Of a DNA stretch of 64,000 nucleotides, positions 8,888 to 18,005 are shown piece by piece (positions within the stretch are counted from its first letter, which is position 1; every line of letters begins with the position of its first letter). The stretch is from Streptomyces sp. RB17 (lineage in GTDB: Bacteria; Actinomycetota; Actinomycetes; Streptomycetales; Streptomycetaceae): assembly GCF_009604455.1 (NCBI RefSeq), contig NZ_WEGL01000016.1, forward strand, positions 1-64,000, written 5' to 3'. The notes beneath the pieces are model-generated. The model was not told where the DNA came from. It ran no database searches and saw nothing but the letters and a program-made list of their open reading frames with translations. The translations under genes and the position numbers were made by a program.

Positions 8888-9802
8888 CTATTCGGCATCG
8901 AAGAACCCCGACCGTGCGACGAAGACGGTGGCGACCGACACGCTGACGACCAGGAGTTCCACCGAGACTGCGGCGGCGCCGTTGATGTTGTTCATCTGGA
9001 AGGCGAAGTCGTACGTCAGCTGGTTGAGCGAGTAGTCACGTCCGGCCACGCCCACGCTGGCGAGGGAGAGCAGTTGCGGCTCGACGAAGAGCTGGGCGCC
9101 GCCCGCGAATGCCAGGATCACCATGTACACGATCCACTTGCGGAGCATCGGGATCTGCACGTGCCAGGCCGTCTGCCAGCCGCCCGCGCCATCGATGCGA
9201 GCGGCTTCCATCACGTCCGTGGGTATGTTGTTGAGTGCGCCGTACATGACGACGATCCAGCCGCCCGCGCCGGTCCAGAACGCGATGATCGTGAACAGCA
9301 GGGGCAGGTTGCCGGGTGCGATCACCTCGCCGAAGGTGTGGAATCCCAGCGCGCCCAGCAGCGAGCTGACCGGGCTGACGGTCGGGTCGAGCATGAACAG
9401 CCACACCAGCACACTCGCGGCGCCGGCGAGCGCTCCGGGGATGTAGTAGAGGAAGCGCAGCACCTTGCCGGCGGAACCCGAGGCCAGGCGGTGCAGCAGC
9501 AGTGCCAGGGCCACCACGAACACCACCAGGGACAGGAGCCAGAAGGCGAGGTAGACGGCGACATGGCTCACGGAGTCCAGGAAGCGGAAGTCCTTCGCCG
9601 TGGTGACGAAGTTGGCGAAGCCGGTGACCGCGCCCCCGGCGTCCGTGAAGGCGAAGTAGACCGCGTAAGCGGTCGGAAGGACGCCGAAGGCGACCAGCAG
9701 GACCACGTAGGCGGCGACGAAGGCCATACCGGCCCGGCTCTGCCGGGCGGCGCCGCGACGGCGCCGGGTGGCAGAGCCGGCCGGGGAGTGGGTGAGGGTC
9801 AC
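8888..9802 (-). CDS. Carbohydrate ABC transporter permease, MalF type
   Basis: A 304-residue CUT1 permease with a basic N-terminus (RRRRGAARQSRAG) and six to seven membrane spans such as FVAAYVVLLVAFGVLP. The EAA loop reads MEAARIDGAGGWQTAWHVQIP. The GTG start at 9802 overlaps the binding-protein stop (GTGA), which argues for translational coupling and for GTG rather than a later start. Together with the MalG-type partner it forms the channel for the sugar delivered by the lipoprotein encoded just upstream. The substrate is not readable from the permease alone. Confidence 0.92.
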   Translation of the reverse strand: MTLTHSPAGSATRRRRGAARQSRAGMAFVAAYVVLLVAFGVLPTAYAVYFAFTDAGGAVTGFANFVTTAKDFRFLDSVSHVAVYLAFWLLSLVVFVVALALLLHRLASGSAGKVLRFLYYIPGALAGAASVLVWLFMLDPTVSPVSSLLGALGFHTFGEVIAPGNLPLLFTIIAFWTGAGGWIVVMYGALNNIPTDVMEAARIDGAGGWQTAWHVQIPMLRKWIVYMVILAFAGGAQLFVEPQLLSLASVGVAGRDYSLNQLTYDFAFQMNNINGAAAVSVELLVVSVSVATVFVARSGFFDAE

Positions 9803-11160
9803 TGCGAGACCTTGTATCCGTTGGACTTGGCGTACTTGACGATGGAGTCCTGCCAGGCGGGCAGCATCGAGACGACGCTCTTGCCCTGGGTCAGGCCGGG
9901 CTTGACGCTGGCGGCCCAGATCGCCTCCTGGCTGAACTGCCCCGAGCCCCAGCCGGGCCAGACCTGGGAGGAGGCGGCCTTGAGGGCGCTCAGGTCGCCG
10001 GCGAAGTATCCGGAGGTGTCCTGCCCCTTCAGCCACGTCTCGGCCGCCGGCGCGTAGGCCGGGAACCCGGGCGCCTTCTCGCCCTGGTAGGCGTTGTCGG
10101 TGGTGACCCACTTCAGGAAGTCGGTGGCGGCCTTGATGTGCGCGGAGTGCTGGGACAGCAGCCAGGTGCCGCCGCCGACGTTGCCGGTGGACGGCGAGGT
10201 CTCCCCTTGCCACTGGGGGATGGGTGCGGCCGCGATCTGCTTGGCCGGCGTCTTGAAGGTGCCCTCGAACAGCGCGCCGCCGTACCAGGCCGGACCCGGC
10301 ATGAGCAGCACCTTGTCGGCCTTGTTCTTGCCGAAGTCGGTGCTGAAGACCCCGCTGATGGACATGGACTTGTTCTTGATCAGTACGTCCAGGAGCTTGG
10401 CCATCTTGGTGCAGGCCTCGCTGGTGGTGTTCACCGACACAGCCTTCGGGCCGGTGATGTGGTTGCCGCCGCACTTGCTCGCCCACAGGTAGATCTCGGG
10501 GGTGAAGGCGTCGCCCGCGTCGCCCACGAGGTAGCCCGGGTGTTCCTTGGCCACCTTCTCGCCGAGCTGCTGGTATTCCTCCCACGTCGTGGGCACCGTG
10601 TAGCCGAACTTCTTCAGCAACGGCGCGTTGTACCACAACACGGCCTGGGAGAGGTCGTTGCGCAGGCAGTACACGGTGCCGCCCACCGTGCAGACGTCGT
10701 TGGCGCCCTTGGCGAAATTGTCCAGGGTCGCGGGGGAGATCAGGCCCTTGTTGAGCGGAGCGGCGAAGCCCGCGTCGACCGCCCAGGTCGCCTCGTTGTT
10801 CTGGGAGCTGAAGACCACGTCCGGCCAGCCCTTGCCGGTGCGGTTGAACAGCTGGACCTTGGTCTGGAGGTAGTTCGAGCCGTTGGCGTCGCCGTCGTAG
10901 GTGACGATGTCGAGCTTCACGTCCGGATGCAGCTTCTGGTACAGCTTCGCGGCGTCCAGACGGGTCGCGTCCACCCAGAGGGTCAACGCGCCGTCCTTCT
11001 GGGGCACCTGAGCGAAGCCGTCCTTGGTCGTCGTACCCGTGGCGCCGCCGCCGCAAGCAGTCAGGGTCAGCGCCGCGGTGGCCGCGCAGCCGGCCAGCAA
11101 CGCCGCACGCCTCTTGCTGGACGCCCTCTCCCGGCCGGACGAAGGTTTGTTGACGGTCAT
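9799..11160 (-). CDS. Sugar-binding lipoprotein of CUT1 ABC transporter
   Basis: A 453-residue extracytoplasmic solute-binding protein (MalE/family 1). The N-terminus has positive residues (RERASSKRRA), a hydrophobic stretch and the lipobox LTAC, with Cys at about residue 37, so it is lipid-anchored outside the membrane. Typical family segments are LTLWVDATRL, TTWEEYQQLGEKV, GGGTWLLSQHSAHI and KAATDFLKWV. The ATG at 11160 sits right before the signal peptide. It is the first gene of the minus-strand transporter operon, and the GntR regulator is divergent. The candidate promoter is at 11289-11319. The ligand is probably an oligosaccharide of plant cell-wall origin, judging from the neighbours; this is not proven. 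Confidence 0.92.
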   Translation of the reverse strand: MTVNKPSSGRERASSKRRAALLAGCAATAALTLTACGGGATGTTTKDGFAQVPQKDGALTLWVDATRLDAAKLYQKLHPDVKLDIVTYDGDANGSNYLQTKVQLFNRTGKGWPDVVFSSQNNEATWAVDAGFAAPLNKGLISPATLDNFAKGANDVCTVGGTVYCLRNDLSQAVLWYNAPLLKKFGYTVPTTWEEYQQLGEKVAKEHPGYLVGDAGDAFTPEIYLWASKCGGNHITGPKAVSVNTTSEACTKMAKLLDVLIKNKSMSISGVFSTDFGKNKADKVLLMPGPAWYGGALFEGTFKTPAKQIAAAPIPQWQGETSPSTGNVGGGTWLLSQHSAHIKAATDFLKWVTTDNAYQGEKAPGFPAYAPAAETWLKGQDTSGYFAGDLSALKAASSQVWPGWGSGQFSQEAIWAASVKPGLTQGKSVVSMLPAWQDSIVKYAKSNGYKVSQ

Positions 11161-11288
11161 GTGCGACTCCACTGGTTTCACAGGGCGCTCCGAGTAGATG
11201 AGCAGGTGGCGCGAGGATGGGGCGACGCCGGCCGTACCGGTCGGGCGTCGGGGACCGCGGACGGCCGTCCCGCTTGCCGTCGCGGAAG

Positions 11289-11319
11289 AAATTAGCCGCC
11301 TTATCAAGGGCTCCGTCAA
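11289..11319 (-). promoter_or_regulatory. Candidate sigma-70-type promoter of the transporter operon
   Basis: On the minus strand TTGACG (11314-11319) is followed after 19 bp by TAATTT (11289-11294), about 130 bp before the lipoprotein start. The spacing is slightly long. The surrounding 100 bp is clearly richer in A/T than the coding sequence, as expected of a regulatory region. It is a prediction from pattern only. Confidence 0.4.
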
Positions 11320-11440
11320 GGGTTTGTGCGGCCCTTATTTCCAGCGATTTCAAGGATGTCGCTGCAGTGCACAGAGAGAATGTCCAATAAATCACCGTGT
11401 GTATCTATTTGATCTCCTGCTTCACTGTGAGGGCCTACCT

Positions 11441-11465
11441 GCTCGATGAGTACGACTCATCGAGC
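11441..11465. promoter_or_regulatory. Perfect 25-bp palindrome, candidate GntR operator
   Basis: The arms GCTCGATGAGT and ACTCATCGAGC are exact reverse complements around a 3-bp ACG centre. The site lies 70 bp upstream of the GntR gene at 11535 and between it and the divergent transporter operon. FadR-subfamily GntR dimers bind such palindromes, so autoregulation and control of the transporter is the likely role. The palindrome is seen directly; the binding partner is inferred. Confidence 0.6.
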
Positions 11466-11534
11466 TTGAGATACGATGAGCGTGGCTCCACAGTGATCAG
11501 CCGCCCCAGTTGCGTCAGCCAGGAGGCAGGACAG

Positions 11535-12332
11535 ATGAACGACACGCCCGCGGCCCAGGCGGCCGTGCCGACGCAGGCACCCACCGTTGAGGCGGCAGCG
11601 GTGAACGACGCGGAGGAGCGGCGTGAGTACCGGCCCGGATACGAGGTCGTGGCGGAGCGGATCCTCGAGTTCATCGCCGAGGCCCGTCTGGTGGCGGGGG
11701 ATCGGCTGCCCACGGAGAACGATCTGGCCCAGAGGCTGAACACCAGCAGGGCAGTGGTGCGGGAGGCCGTGAAGATCCTTTCGGCGCTCGGCCGGGTCCG
11801 GGCGCACAAGGGTCGCGGACTGTTCGTGGCGGACGACGAAGGCATGCTCATCACCAGCCGCTGGGGCGGCTTCTTCCGCCCCGTCGACCTCGATCACGTG
11901 CTCATGCTGTTCGAGTTCCGCAGGGTTCAGGAGATGGCCGCGAGCAGTCTGGCCGCCACCCGTGCCACGCCCGCCGAGCTGCGAACCATCGAGGTGGCCA
12001 TGCAGCAGTGTCGACACGGGTTCGTCCACGGTCAGGTCGACGAGTTCAACAAGGCGGACGAGGACTTCCACATGGGCGTCGCGGTCGCCTCGCACAACAC
12101 CTTCCTCGTCAGCGCCGTGCGAGATGCGCGACGACTGCAGCGACAGTCGAGTGCGATCGGGATCCACGACAAACTGGGCGAGGGCACCGAGTCGGCCGTT
12201 GAGGAGCATGAGGCGATCTACCGGGCCATCCGAGACGGCCTTCCGGACGAAGCGGCCCAGGCCACGGCGGCGCATCTCGACAGGACGCTCGAGGACTACC
12301 GGCGAGAGATCCAGCGGCGCCTGTTCGGTTAG
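11535..12332 (+). CDS. GntR-family regulator, FadR (FCD) subfamily
   Basis: A 265-residue repressor-type protein. Residues about 40-105 are the GntR winged helix, with LPTENDLAQRL, then the recognition helix TSRAVVREAVKILSALG and the wing VRAHKGRGLFV. Residues 125-260 are the all-helical FCD effector domain, with metal-ligand-like His/Asp residues in ADEDFHMGVAVASHN and VEEHEAIYRAI. The ATG at 11535 follows an AGGAGG site; in-frame starts further upstream would read through the palindrome. It is divergent from the ABC transporter operon and probably controls it in response to a sugar acid or similar metabolite. A second FCD-type GntR closes the fucose operon at 39277. Confidence 0.9.
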   Translation: MNDTPAAQAAVPTQAPTVEAAAVNDAEERREYRPGYEVVAERILEFIAEARLVAGDRLPTENDLAQRLNTSRAVVREAVKILSALGRVRAHKGRGLFVADDEGMLITSRWGGFFRPVDLDHVLMLFEFRRVQEMAASSLAATRATPAELRTIEVAMQQCRHGFVHGQVDEFNKADEDFHMGVAVASHNTFLVSAVRDARRLQRQSSAIGIHDKLGEGTESAVEEHEAIYRAIRDGLPDEAAQATAAHLDRTLEDYRREIQRRLFG

Positions 12333-12499
12333 GTGACTGACATGATCGTGGGGCAGTGACTACAACCCCGATGGCCCGAGCCGTTTCGAGGATCTGCGGC
12401 AGCGACTGGAAGCGCACGTCGCGGATCTGGCTGTGTCTCCCGGCTCTCCGGGCAGGACCACCGGCATGAGGGCGGTCTGGGGATTCGGGGACGTGGGAC

Positions 12500-12900
12500 A
12501 TGCCCCAGCCACACTGGTGCGACGCGTGGGTCCTCACGGACTACGAAGCGGGCCTGTGCCCCATGCTCGACCACCTCGCGCAGTCCGGCGCCCGGCGGAT
12601 CGGGCTCTTCCTGCCCCTGCACGACGACGCGTACCCGCGCCTGATCGCGCACGCCTACCGGGTGCTGGGTGCGACGAACACCGCATGCCCTCCCTCGTGC
12701 AGGAGTACGCCGATCAGCGAGGATCCGGACTACGCGACGACCAATCCGCTCGTCACCACCCTCAGCCTCAGCCCGGACCGCATGGGCACCGAAGCGGTCG
12801 ACCTGCTGATCGCCGTCATCAACGCCCGTGGCGGTGTGGACCGGTGTCGGCTCGTGCAGCCGGTGCCAACGCCTCGCCGGTCCACACGGCGCCCGGCGAC
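12500..12900 (+). pseudogene. LacI-family regulator remnant with central deletion
   Basis: One frame begins with LacI effector-domain text (VLTDYEAGLCPMLDHLAQSG then ARRIGLFLPLHDDAYPRL). It breaks off near 12680 and resumes with the usual LacI C-terminus (YATTNPLVTTLSLSPDRMG, EAVDLLIAVI). The DNA-binding domain and most of the middle are absent, so it cannot be functional. It was presumably a local sugar-operon repressor. Confidence 0.65.
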
Positions 12901-12934
12901 GGATGCACGACGAAGCGGACGACCTGAGTGATTC

Positions 12935-13295
12935 CAGTCACCGCAGGAGTCCTGCCACGCTCAGCCCCCGCGAGACTGGCCCGGATGCGGCCTGTCGGCG
13001 GCGTTCGCACCGTGGCGCAAGCCGCGGGCCGTGCACGATCCGGGGAAGAGACGCGATGCCCAAGCCTGCGAACCGAACGTGGCAGTTGGGGCGCCTTCGC
13101 TCCACGGTCGGCAGGAAGGAATGGCCGCCCGTAAGCACCCCCACCGGACCGGGACTCTCGACAGCATCACGAAGACCGTCAGCGGCAAGGGGCTCCGGCG
13201 CGAACTGCGCGCAACACGGCGCGGGTTGCATTGACGCCTCCGGGTCCGGTGCGGCTTCTGCCCTCTTCGGCATCGGACCCGGGGCTGGTTGTTCG
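12935..13295. other. No recognisable gene
   Basis: A high-GC stretch between the LacI remnant and the AbfB remnant. A 37-codon basic reading frame from an ATG at 13121 has a purine-rich sequence directly abutting the start but no recognisable family. Nothing else is supported. Confidence 0.4.
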
Positions 13296-13873
13296 TCAGC
13301 TCCAGGGGGCGGCGGCGAGCCAGCTGGTGTCCTGGGCCCATGACGACGGGTTGTCCCAGGCGTTGGTACCGCCATTGCTTGCGATGTAGCCGGTGAAGTT
13401 GTAGTGGCGGATGTACTTGGCCGGGTAGTTGAAGGACTGCAGGGAATAGCCCGTGCCGCTGTTTCCTGGCTTGGAGCAGAAGGTTGCGTCGGCGGCGAAC
13501 TGGCTGGTGCCGGCATTGGGCTGGAGGTGGAGCTGGAACGCGTAGTGCCTGAGGTAACTGCCCGGTGTGTTGGCCGCCTCGAAGGAGACGCAGTTGCTGT
13601 TGGCCAGGCCGGCGCGGACGATCCAGGTGGCGTTGCCCTTGTCGGTGGCGGAACTGGTGGAGGCCACCGGCGCGATCACGACCTTGTCGTCGCTGGTGTC
13701 GTGCTGCAGGTAGTGGCTGGTGCAGCAGGAGGTGGTGGCCTGCAGTGACAGCTTCGCGCCCGGGGTGAAGGGGTTGGTGGTGGTGGTGCTGTAGCCGACT
13801 GCGGCGATGTTGGCCTGGACCGCGGCGTCGGTGGCGTCGGAGGGGTGGCGAGCTGCCGTCGGTTGAGTGCGCA
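13296..13873 (-). pseudogene. AbfB (CBM42) arabinose-binding domain, remnant cut by IS607
   Basis: The minus-strand frame encodes an almost complete AbfB beta-trefoil: SHYLQHDTSDDKVV, SNCVSFEAANTPGSYLRHY, ATFCSKPGNSG and YPAKYIRHYNFTGYI. This domain binds arabinofuranose side chains of arabinoxylan and is normally a C-terminal or accessory module of a secreted arabinofuranosidase. Here the frame begins at about 13873, at the edge of the IS607 element, with no signal peptide or catalytic domain. The sequence on the far side of the IS (16117 onward) is a different, complete protein. The 5' part has therefore been lost rather than only split. It could still produce a short cytoplasmic peptide from an ATG at 13873, but a function is unlikely. 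Confidence 0.75.
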
Positions 13874-13915
13874 TAAGTGTGCAGGACCTGACTTTAGTTG
13901 CGTTATGATCATCAC

Positions 13916-14491
13916 GTGAATCTGACTGAGTGGGCACGAGCGCAGGGGGTGAGTCCCCATACCGCGTACCGGTGGTTTAAGAACGGGACGCTTCCCGTGC
14001 CCGCTCAGCGGGTTGGGCCGCGCACGATCCTCGTGAACATCGACACCGCCGCGACGCCGGAGGCGATCGGTGGCCTGGGCCTGTATGCCCGCGTCTCCTC
14101 CCACGATCAGAAGGCCGACCTGGAACGTCAGGTGGCCCGGTTGTCCCAGTGGGCGGCCAGGACCGGTCACCGTGTCGTCCGCGTTGAGGCGGAAATCGCT
14201 TCTGGGTTGAACGGGGCCAGGTCGAAGGCGAAGCGGCTGCTGGCCGATCCGGCGGTGACCACGGTCGTGGTGGAGCACAAAGACCGGCTCGGCCGGATGA
14301 ACGTCGAACTCGTGGAAGCGGCTCTGTCCGCGCACGGCCGTCGCCTGGTTGTCCTGGACGACGGCGAGGTGGAAGACGACTAGGTGCGCGATGTGGTGGA
14401 GGTGCTGACCTCTTTCGGCGCCCGCCTGCACGGGCGTCGGTCGGCGAAGCACCGTGCCCGCAAGGCCCTGGAGGCCGCGCAGCATGGCTGA
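13916..14491 (+). pseudogene. tnpA: IS607 serine recombinase with internal TAG
   Basis: The GTG at 13916 starts the MerR-like HTH (LTEWARAQGVSPHTAYRW). The catalytic domain follows, with the serine in LYARVSSHDQKADLERQ and the downstream VVEHKDRLGR. At 14381-14383 a TAG stops the frame after EVEDD. Reading on in the same frame gives 35 further codons (VRDVVEVLTSFGARLHG and onward) up to a TGA at 14489-14491 that overlaps the tnpB start. That is the normal C-terminal tail of the family, so the TAG is probably a mutated sense codon such as TTG. The truncated 155-residue product keeps the catalytic serine but lacks the tail. Confidence 0.8.
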
Positions 14492-16109
14492 GAAGAAGCA
14501 GCTCCGGCAGATCGCCCGGCCGTTCGTCGCCGACGGACCTTCCGGGGTGTCGATACGGGACCGGCTCAAGGGCCTCACGCCCGAGGACGAGAAGGTCTTG
14601 CGGGCCGTGGGCGAGCACATGGGCCGTCTCGCCTCCCTCGATCTGGCCCGGCGCTGCCGTGATGGCCTGGACCACTCCGCCGACACGTGGGCCGCCCGCA
14701 AGCGGGACCTGACGGCCGCCTCGTCGTCCCGGTGGGCCGGGTCGGTAACTTCCAACACCCACGATCAGTGGGGCCTGTCCCGCCGCGCCCAGCATCAACA
14801 CCTCCAGTCCCTCGACGCCGGTATCCGCACCCTGCGGCACCGCCTGTCCCTCCCGATCGGGGAGAAGGGCAGCCGGGGCAAGCCCGGCGGCTACCGGTCC
14901 CGGCACGAGTGGTTCCACAAGACGCGCCGTCTGGCGATCCTCGAAGAGCAGTACGAGCGAGTGCGCGCCGAGCGTGAAGCCGGGAAGGTCTCCGTCGTAC
15001 GCGGCGGCAGACGGCTGCTCAAGCAGCGCCACAACCTCACCGATCCTCAGAAGACGCCTGCGCAGTGGCGCGGCGAATGGGAGGCAGCCCGCTGGTTCCT
15101 GACCGCTGACGGTGAGTCCGGCAAGCGCTACGGCAACGAAACGATCCGCGTCACACCCGACGGCGAGATCAGCATCAAGCTGCCCGCCCCGCTCGCCGAC
15201 CTGGCCAATGCCCGGCACGGCCGGTATGTGCTGGCTGCCCGCGTCGCCTTCCCTCACCGGGGCGGGGAGTGGCGCGACCGGATCGAAGCGAACCGGGCCG
15301 TGGCCTACCGAATCCACCTCGACGTTTCCCGTGACCGCTGGTACCTGGACGCGTCCTGGACTCGCAAAGACCTTCCCGTGATCCCGCTCGACAGCTTGCG
15401 GGCCGGAGGTGTGATCGGCGTGGACACCAACGCCGACCACCTGGCCGCCTGGCTGCTGGACGAGCACGGCAACCCGACCGGCGCACCGCGCCGCTTCGAC
15501 TACGACCTCACCGGTACCGCCGACCACCGCGACGCCCAGCTCCGCCACGCCCTCACCCGCCTCCTCCACTGGGCGCGGGACTGCGGTGTGCAGGCCATCG
15601 CGATCGAAGACCTCGACTTCACCGACTCCAAAACCCGCGAGAAGCACGGACGCCGCAAGCGATTCCGGCAGCTCATCTCCGGCATCCCCACCGGCAAACT
15701 CCGCGCCCGACTGCTGTCGATGTGCGCCGAGGCTGGTATCAGCGTGATCGCTGTCGATCCCGCCTACACCTCCATGTGGGGGGCCGAGCACTGGCAGAAG
15801 CCCCTCACCGCCACGCGACGCCCCGCAAGCCGCCACGCTGCGGCCTCGGTGGCGATCGGACGACGCTCCCTCGGCCTGCGGATCAGGCGACGGACGGCAC
15901 CGCCCCCACACCACCAGAGCGATGGTGTGGGGCATCGGACCGCCCAGGCCCGAACCGGCGACCGAGGGAGCGAGGGAAACCGCCCCCGCGTACCCGGACC
16001 ACGGACACGATCCGCTGACGCTGGACGCGGAGAGAAAGCGGAGGACCAGAACGCCCAAGACCGTTCGGGGCGTTCGGCTGAACATGTGCAACTCATGCTC
16101 AGTCTTTAG
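14484..16109 (+). CDS. tnpB: IS607-type TnpB with apparent loss of the third RuvC aspartate
   Basis: A 541-residue TnpB-family protein; TnpBs are RNA-guided nucleases of transposon origin. The start is the ATG at 14484, overlapping the tnpA frame. RuvC-I is visible as GVIGVDTNADHLAAW and RuvC-II as IAIEDLDF. In RuvC-III, after VDPAYTSMWGAEHW, the sequence reads RHAAASVAIGRRSLG. From memory of related streptomycete proteins this site reads RHDAAS, so the catalytic Asp would be replaced by Ala. No zinc-finger CxxC pair is seen. The last about 110 residues are Arg/Pro-rich, overlap the 3' end of the element and may be the region transcribed as guide RNA. If the substitution is real the protein could bind but not cut DNA. 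Confidence 0.8.
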   Translation: MAEKKQLRQIARPFVADGPSGVSIRDRLKGLTPEDEKVLRAVGEHMGRLASLDLARRCRDGLDHSADTWAARKRDLTAASSSRWAGSVTSNTHDQWGLSRRAQHQHLQSLDAGIRTLRHRLSLPIGEKGSRGKPGGYRSRHEWFHKTRRLAILEEQYERVRAEREAGKVSVVRGGRRLLKQRHNLTDPQKTPAQWRGEWEAARWFLTADGESGKRYGNETIRVTPDGEISIKLPAPLADLANARHGRYVLAARVAFPHRGGEWRDRIEANRAVAYRIHLDVSRDRWYLDASWTRKDLPVIPLDSLRAGGVIGVDTNADHLAAWLLDEHGNPTGAPRRFDYDLTGTADHRDAQLRHALTRLLHWARDCGVQAIAIEDLDFTDSKTREKHGRRKRFRQLISGIPTGKLRARLLSMCAEAGISVIAVDPAYTSMWGAEHWQKPLTATRRPASRHAAASVAIGRRSLGLRIRRRTAPPPHHQSDGVGHRTAQARTGDRGSEGNRPRVPGPRTRSADAGRGEKAEDQNAQDRSGRSAEHVQLMLSL

Positions 16110-16116
16110 GAACGGT

Positions 16117-17907
16117 TCACCTGCCGTGCGAAGCCCTGCTGCGGCGTTGGCGGAGCACCAGCACGGAGCCGGCGGTGAGGGCCAGCAGGCCACCGAGGCC
16201 GCTGTAGGTGACAGTGTTGCTCATCCCGGTGGAAGCCAGGCCGCCGGCCATGTTGCTCTGGGCCGGCCGGCCGACGGGTGTGCCGGCCGCCGTGGCCTGC
16301 GCTCGGGTGCCGATGGTGCCTGAGGCGGCGGCAACCGGCGCAGCGGCGGTGAGTGTGGCGGCAGTCGGTGTGGGGGCGGGAGACGGGGTGTGAGTGCGGG
16401 TGGCCGCCGACGCGGGTTTCAGCTGGAGAGTCGTGATCGAGTACGGGGGCAGCGTCTGTGCGGCCGCTGTTCCCCGCGTCGCCGTGGTCAGGGCGGTGCC
16501 GCCCTTGGTGTACGAGACGGTCCTTATCGTTCCTGGGGCCGGGGTGTATCCGGTGTAGGAGAGTGACACCTGTGCCGCGTTCTGCGGGTTCTTGTTGATC
16601 AGCATGACGTTCAGGCCGCCGTTGCTGTTCCGCACCGCGTGCACGGCGACCGACGGGTTGGCCGAGGACGCCTTGACCATGGTGGCGCCGGGCCGGGCCA
16701 GTGCGGTCAGCGAGCGGATGCCCCAGTAGGTGGGGAAGGGCGTTTCGCGGGCCGGCTCGCAGGTACCGCCGGAGCAGGATCCGACGGAGAGCACGCCCCC
16801 GTCCTGGTAGTCGGTCTCGCCGTTGACGGTGGTGGGCTTGCCCACCCCGTTGTGCAGGTCCCACCAGTCGACGTTGACGGCCCCTTGCTCGAGCCAGCTC
16901 ATGTACGTGTCCGGCGCGAACAGCGCCGCGGCCTGGCTGGTCTGGGCCGGCGACATGGCGCTGGAGGTCTCGGTGACCGCGATCTTCACCGAGGCGGCGT
17001 GCGGGCCCGCGTAGGTGTGGAGCAGCGAGCGCACCGCGGAGGTGGTGCCGGCGATCTGGGCGGGGGTGTTCAGAATGTCGGCCGTGCCGGCACCGCTCGG
17101 GTACCAGTGGATGATCACGAAGTCGATCGACTTGCCCGCGATGGAGAGCACCGTGTGGTTCCAGTCGGCGTTGTCGCCGGAAGCTTTCAGCCCGTCCGGC
17201 CAGGAGCCCGGAGTGGTGAGCACCGCCCCGATCTTCACCTTCGGGTCCACGGCCTTCATCGCCTTCGCGTAGGCGAGCAGGTTCTTCGCGTATGCCGTCG
17301 GGCTCTTGTCGGCGTGGGTGTCGACCTCCCATTTGCTGCCGTAGTGCCCGTTGCCGGGGATCTCGTTGCCGATCTCCCAGTACTTCACGCCGTAGCCCTT
17401 GTCGACGTTGGCGTACTTGACCCAGTCGGCGGCTTCCTGCGGGGTGCCGGAACCGTAGTTGGCGGTGATGATCGGCTGGGCGCCGACCTTCTTCGCGGTG
17501 GCCATGAAGTGGTCGAAGTCGGTACCGGGCGCGGCCCAGCTGCCGCCGGTGACGGTATGGGTCTTCCAGTGGTAGGCGTCCGCGACCGAGCCGCCGGGGA
17601 AGCGCAACTGCCGGATCCCAGCCGCCTTCATCAGCGACGCCGCCGAGGCGTCGTTCATGTAGGCGTCGTAGACCGCTGTGTTGAGGCCGACCCCGGTGCT
17701 GGGCACCGTGCCCAGCGACGTGCCTGCGTCGACGGTGACGGCGACGGTCGGCGCGGCGCCCGCGCTGAGCGCCAGGGCGCCCGCGCCGGCCCCGGCCAGC
17801 AGGGCCGCCGCCGTCCCCGCCACGATGTGGCGGCGCGTTCGGCTACGGCGGTGCATACGGCCCTGAGGCATCGGCTGCTCGGTGGTTATCGGGTCGTCAG
17901 GTGACAC
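16117..17907 (-). CDS. Sortase-anchored glycosidase, arabinofuranosidase-like (clan GH-A)
   Basis: A 596-residue secreted surface enzyme. After an Arg-rich N-terminus (MHRRSRTRRH) there is a hydrophobic export segment. The catalytic TIM barrel spans about residues 50-370. RQLRFPGGSVADAYHW is the GH51/GH79-like opening strand, KYWEIGNEIPG carries the acid/base Glu, and KIAVTETSSA carries the probable nucleophile Glu. A beta-sandwich follows (VMLINKNPQNAAQVSLS), then a Pro/Thr linker, LASTG at about residue 560, a membrane span and a basic tail. LAxTG is the class E sortase signal of actinomycetes. The GTG at 17907 was chosen because GGGAG lies 6 bp upstream; a TTG further out lacks a site. It diverges from the expansin gene. 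The substrate call is tentative. Confidence 0.78.
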   Translation of the reverse strand: MSPDDPITTEQPMPQGRMHRRSRTRRHIVAGTAAALLAGAGAGALALSAGAAPTVAVTVDAGTSLGTVPSTGVGLNTAVYDAYMNDASAASLMKAAGIRQLRFPGGSVADAYHWKTHTVTGGSWAAPGTDFDHFMATAKKVGAQPIITANYGSGTPQEAADWVKYANVDKGYGVKYWEIGNEIPGNGHYGSKWEVDTHADKSPTAYAKNLLAYAKAMKAVDPKVKIGAVLTTPGSWPDGLKASGDNADWNHTVLSIAGKSIDFVIIHWYPSGAGTADILNTPAQIAGTTSAVRSLLHTYAGPHAASVKIAVTETSSAMSPAQTSQAAALFAPDTYMSWLEQGAVNVDWWDLHNGVGKPTTVNGETDYQDGGVLSVGSCSGGTCEPARETPFPTYWGIRSLTALARPGATMVKASSANPSVAVHAVRNSNGGLNVMLINKNPQNAAQVSLSYTGYTPAPGTIRTVSYTKGGTALTTATRGTAAAQTLPPYSITTLQLKPASAATRTHTPSPAPTPTAATLTAAAPVAAASGTIGTRAQATAAGTPVGRPAQSNMAGGLASTGMSNTVTYSGLGGLLALTAGSVLVLRQRRSRASHGR

Positions 17908-18005
17908 GTGTGGCTCCCGATCGGAGTGCGTGGACAAGGGTGGCGTAGCGCGGCTGACTGCGCTCGCCGTGGTTGGTGCACCCCTAGGTGGCCGCTCGGG
18001 ATGGA

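Larger units (their letters stand above)
13874..16112 (+). mobile_element. IS607-family element with tnpA and tnpB
   Basis: A serine-recombinase gene and a TnpB gene overlap by 8 bp in the same direction, as usual for IS607. These elements have no inverted repeats or target duplications, so the ends are estimated from where the neighbouring reading frames resume (AbfB remnant on the left, LAxTG glycosidase on the right). Both element genes carry damage: a nonsense codon in tnpA and an apparent active-site loss in tnpB. The element is probably no longer autonomous. Confidence 0.75.

Noticed and set aside
13121..13234. Possible 37-residue basic peptide
   Set aside because: The purine-rich sequence abuts the ATG without normal spacing and no family was recognised.
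13977..16193. 738-codon open frame on the minus strand opposite the IS607 genes
   Set aside because: It is antisense to tnpA and tnpB, which show clear family motifs. The translated frame is low-complexity and lacks any family resemblance, as is usual for the complementary strand of high-GC genes.
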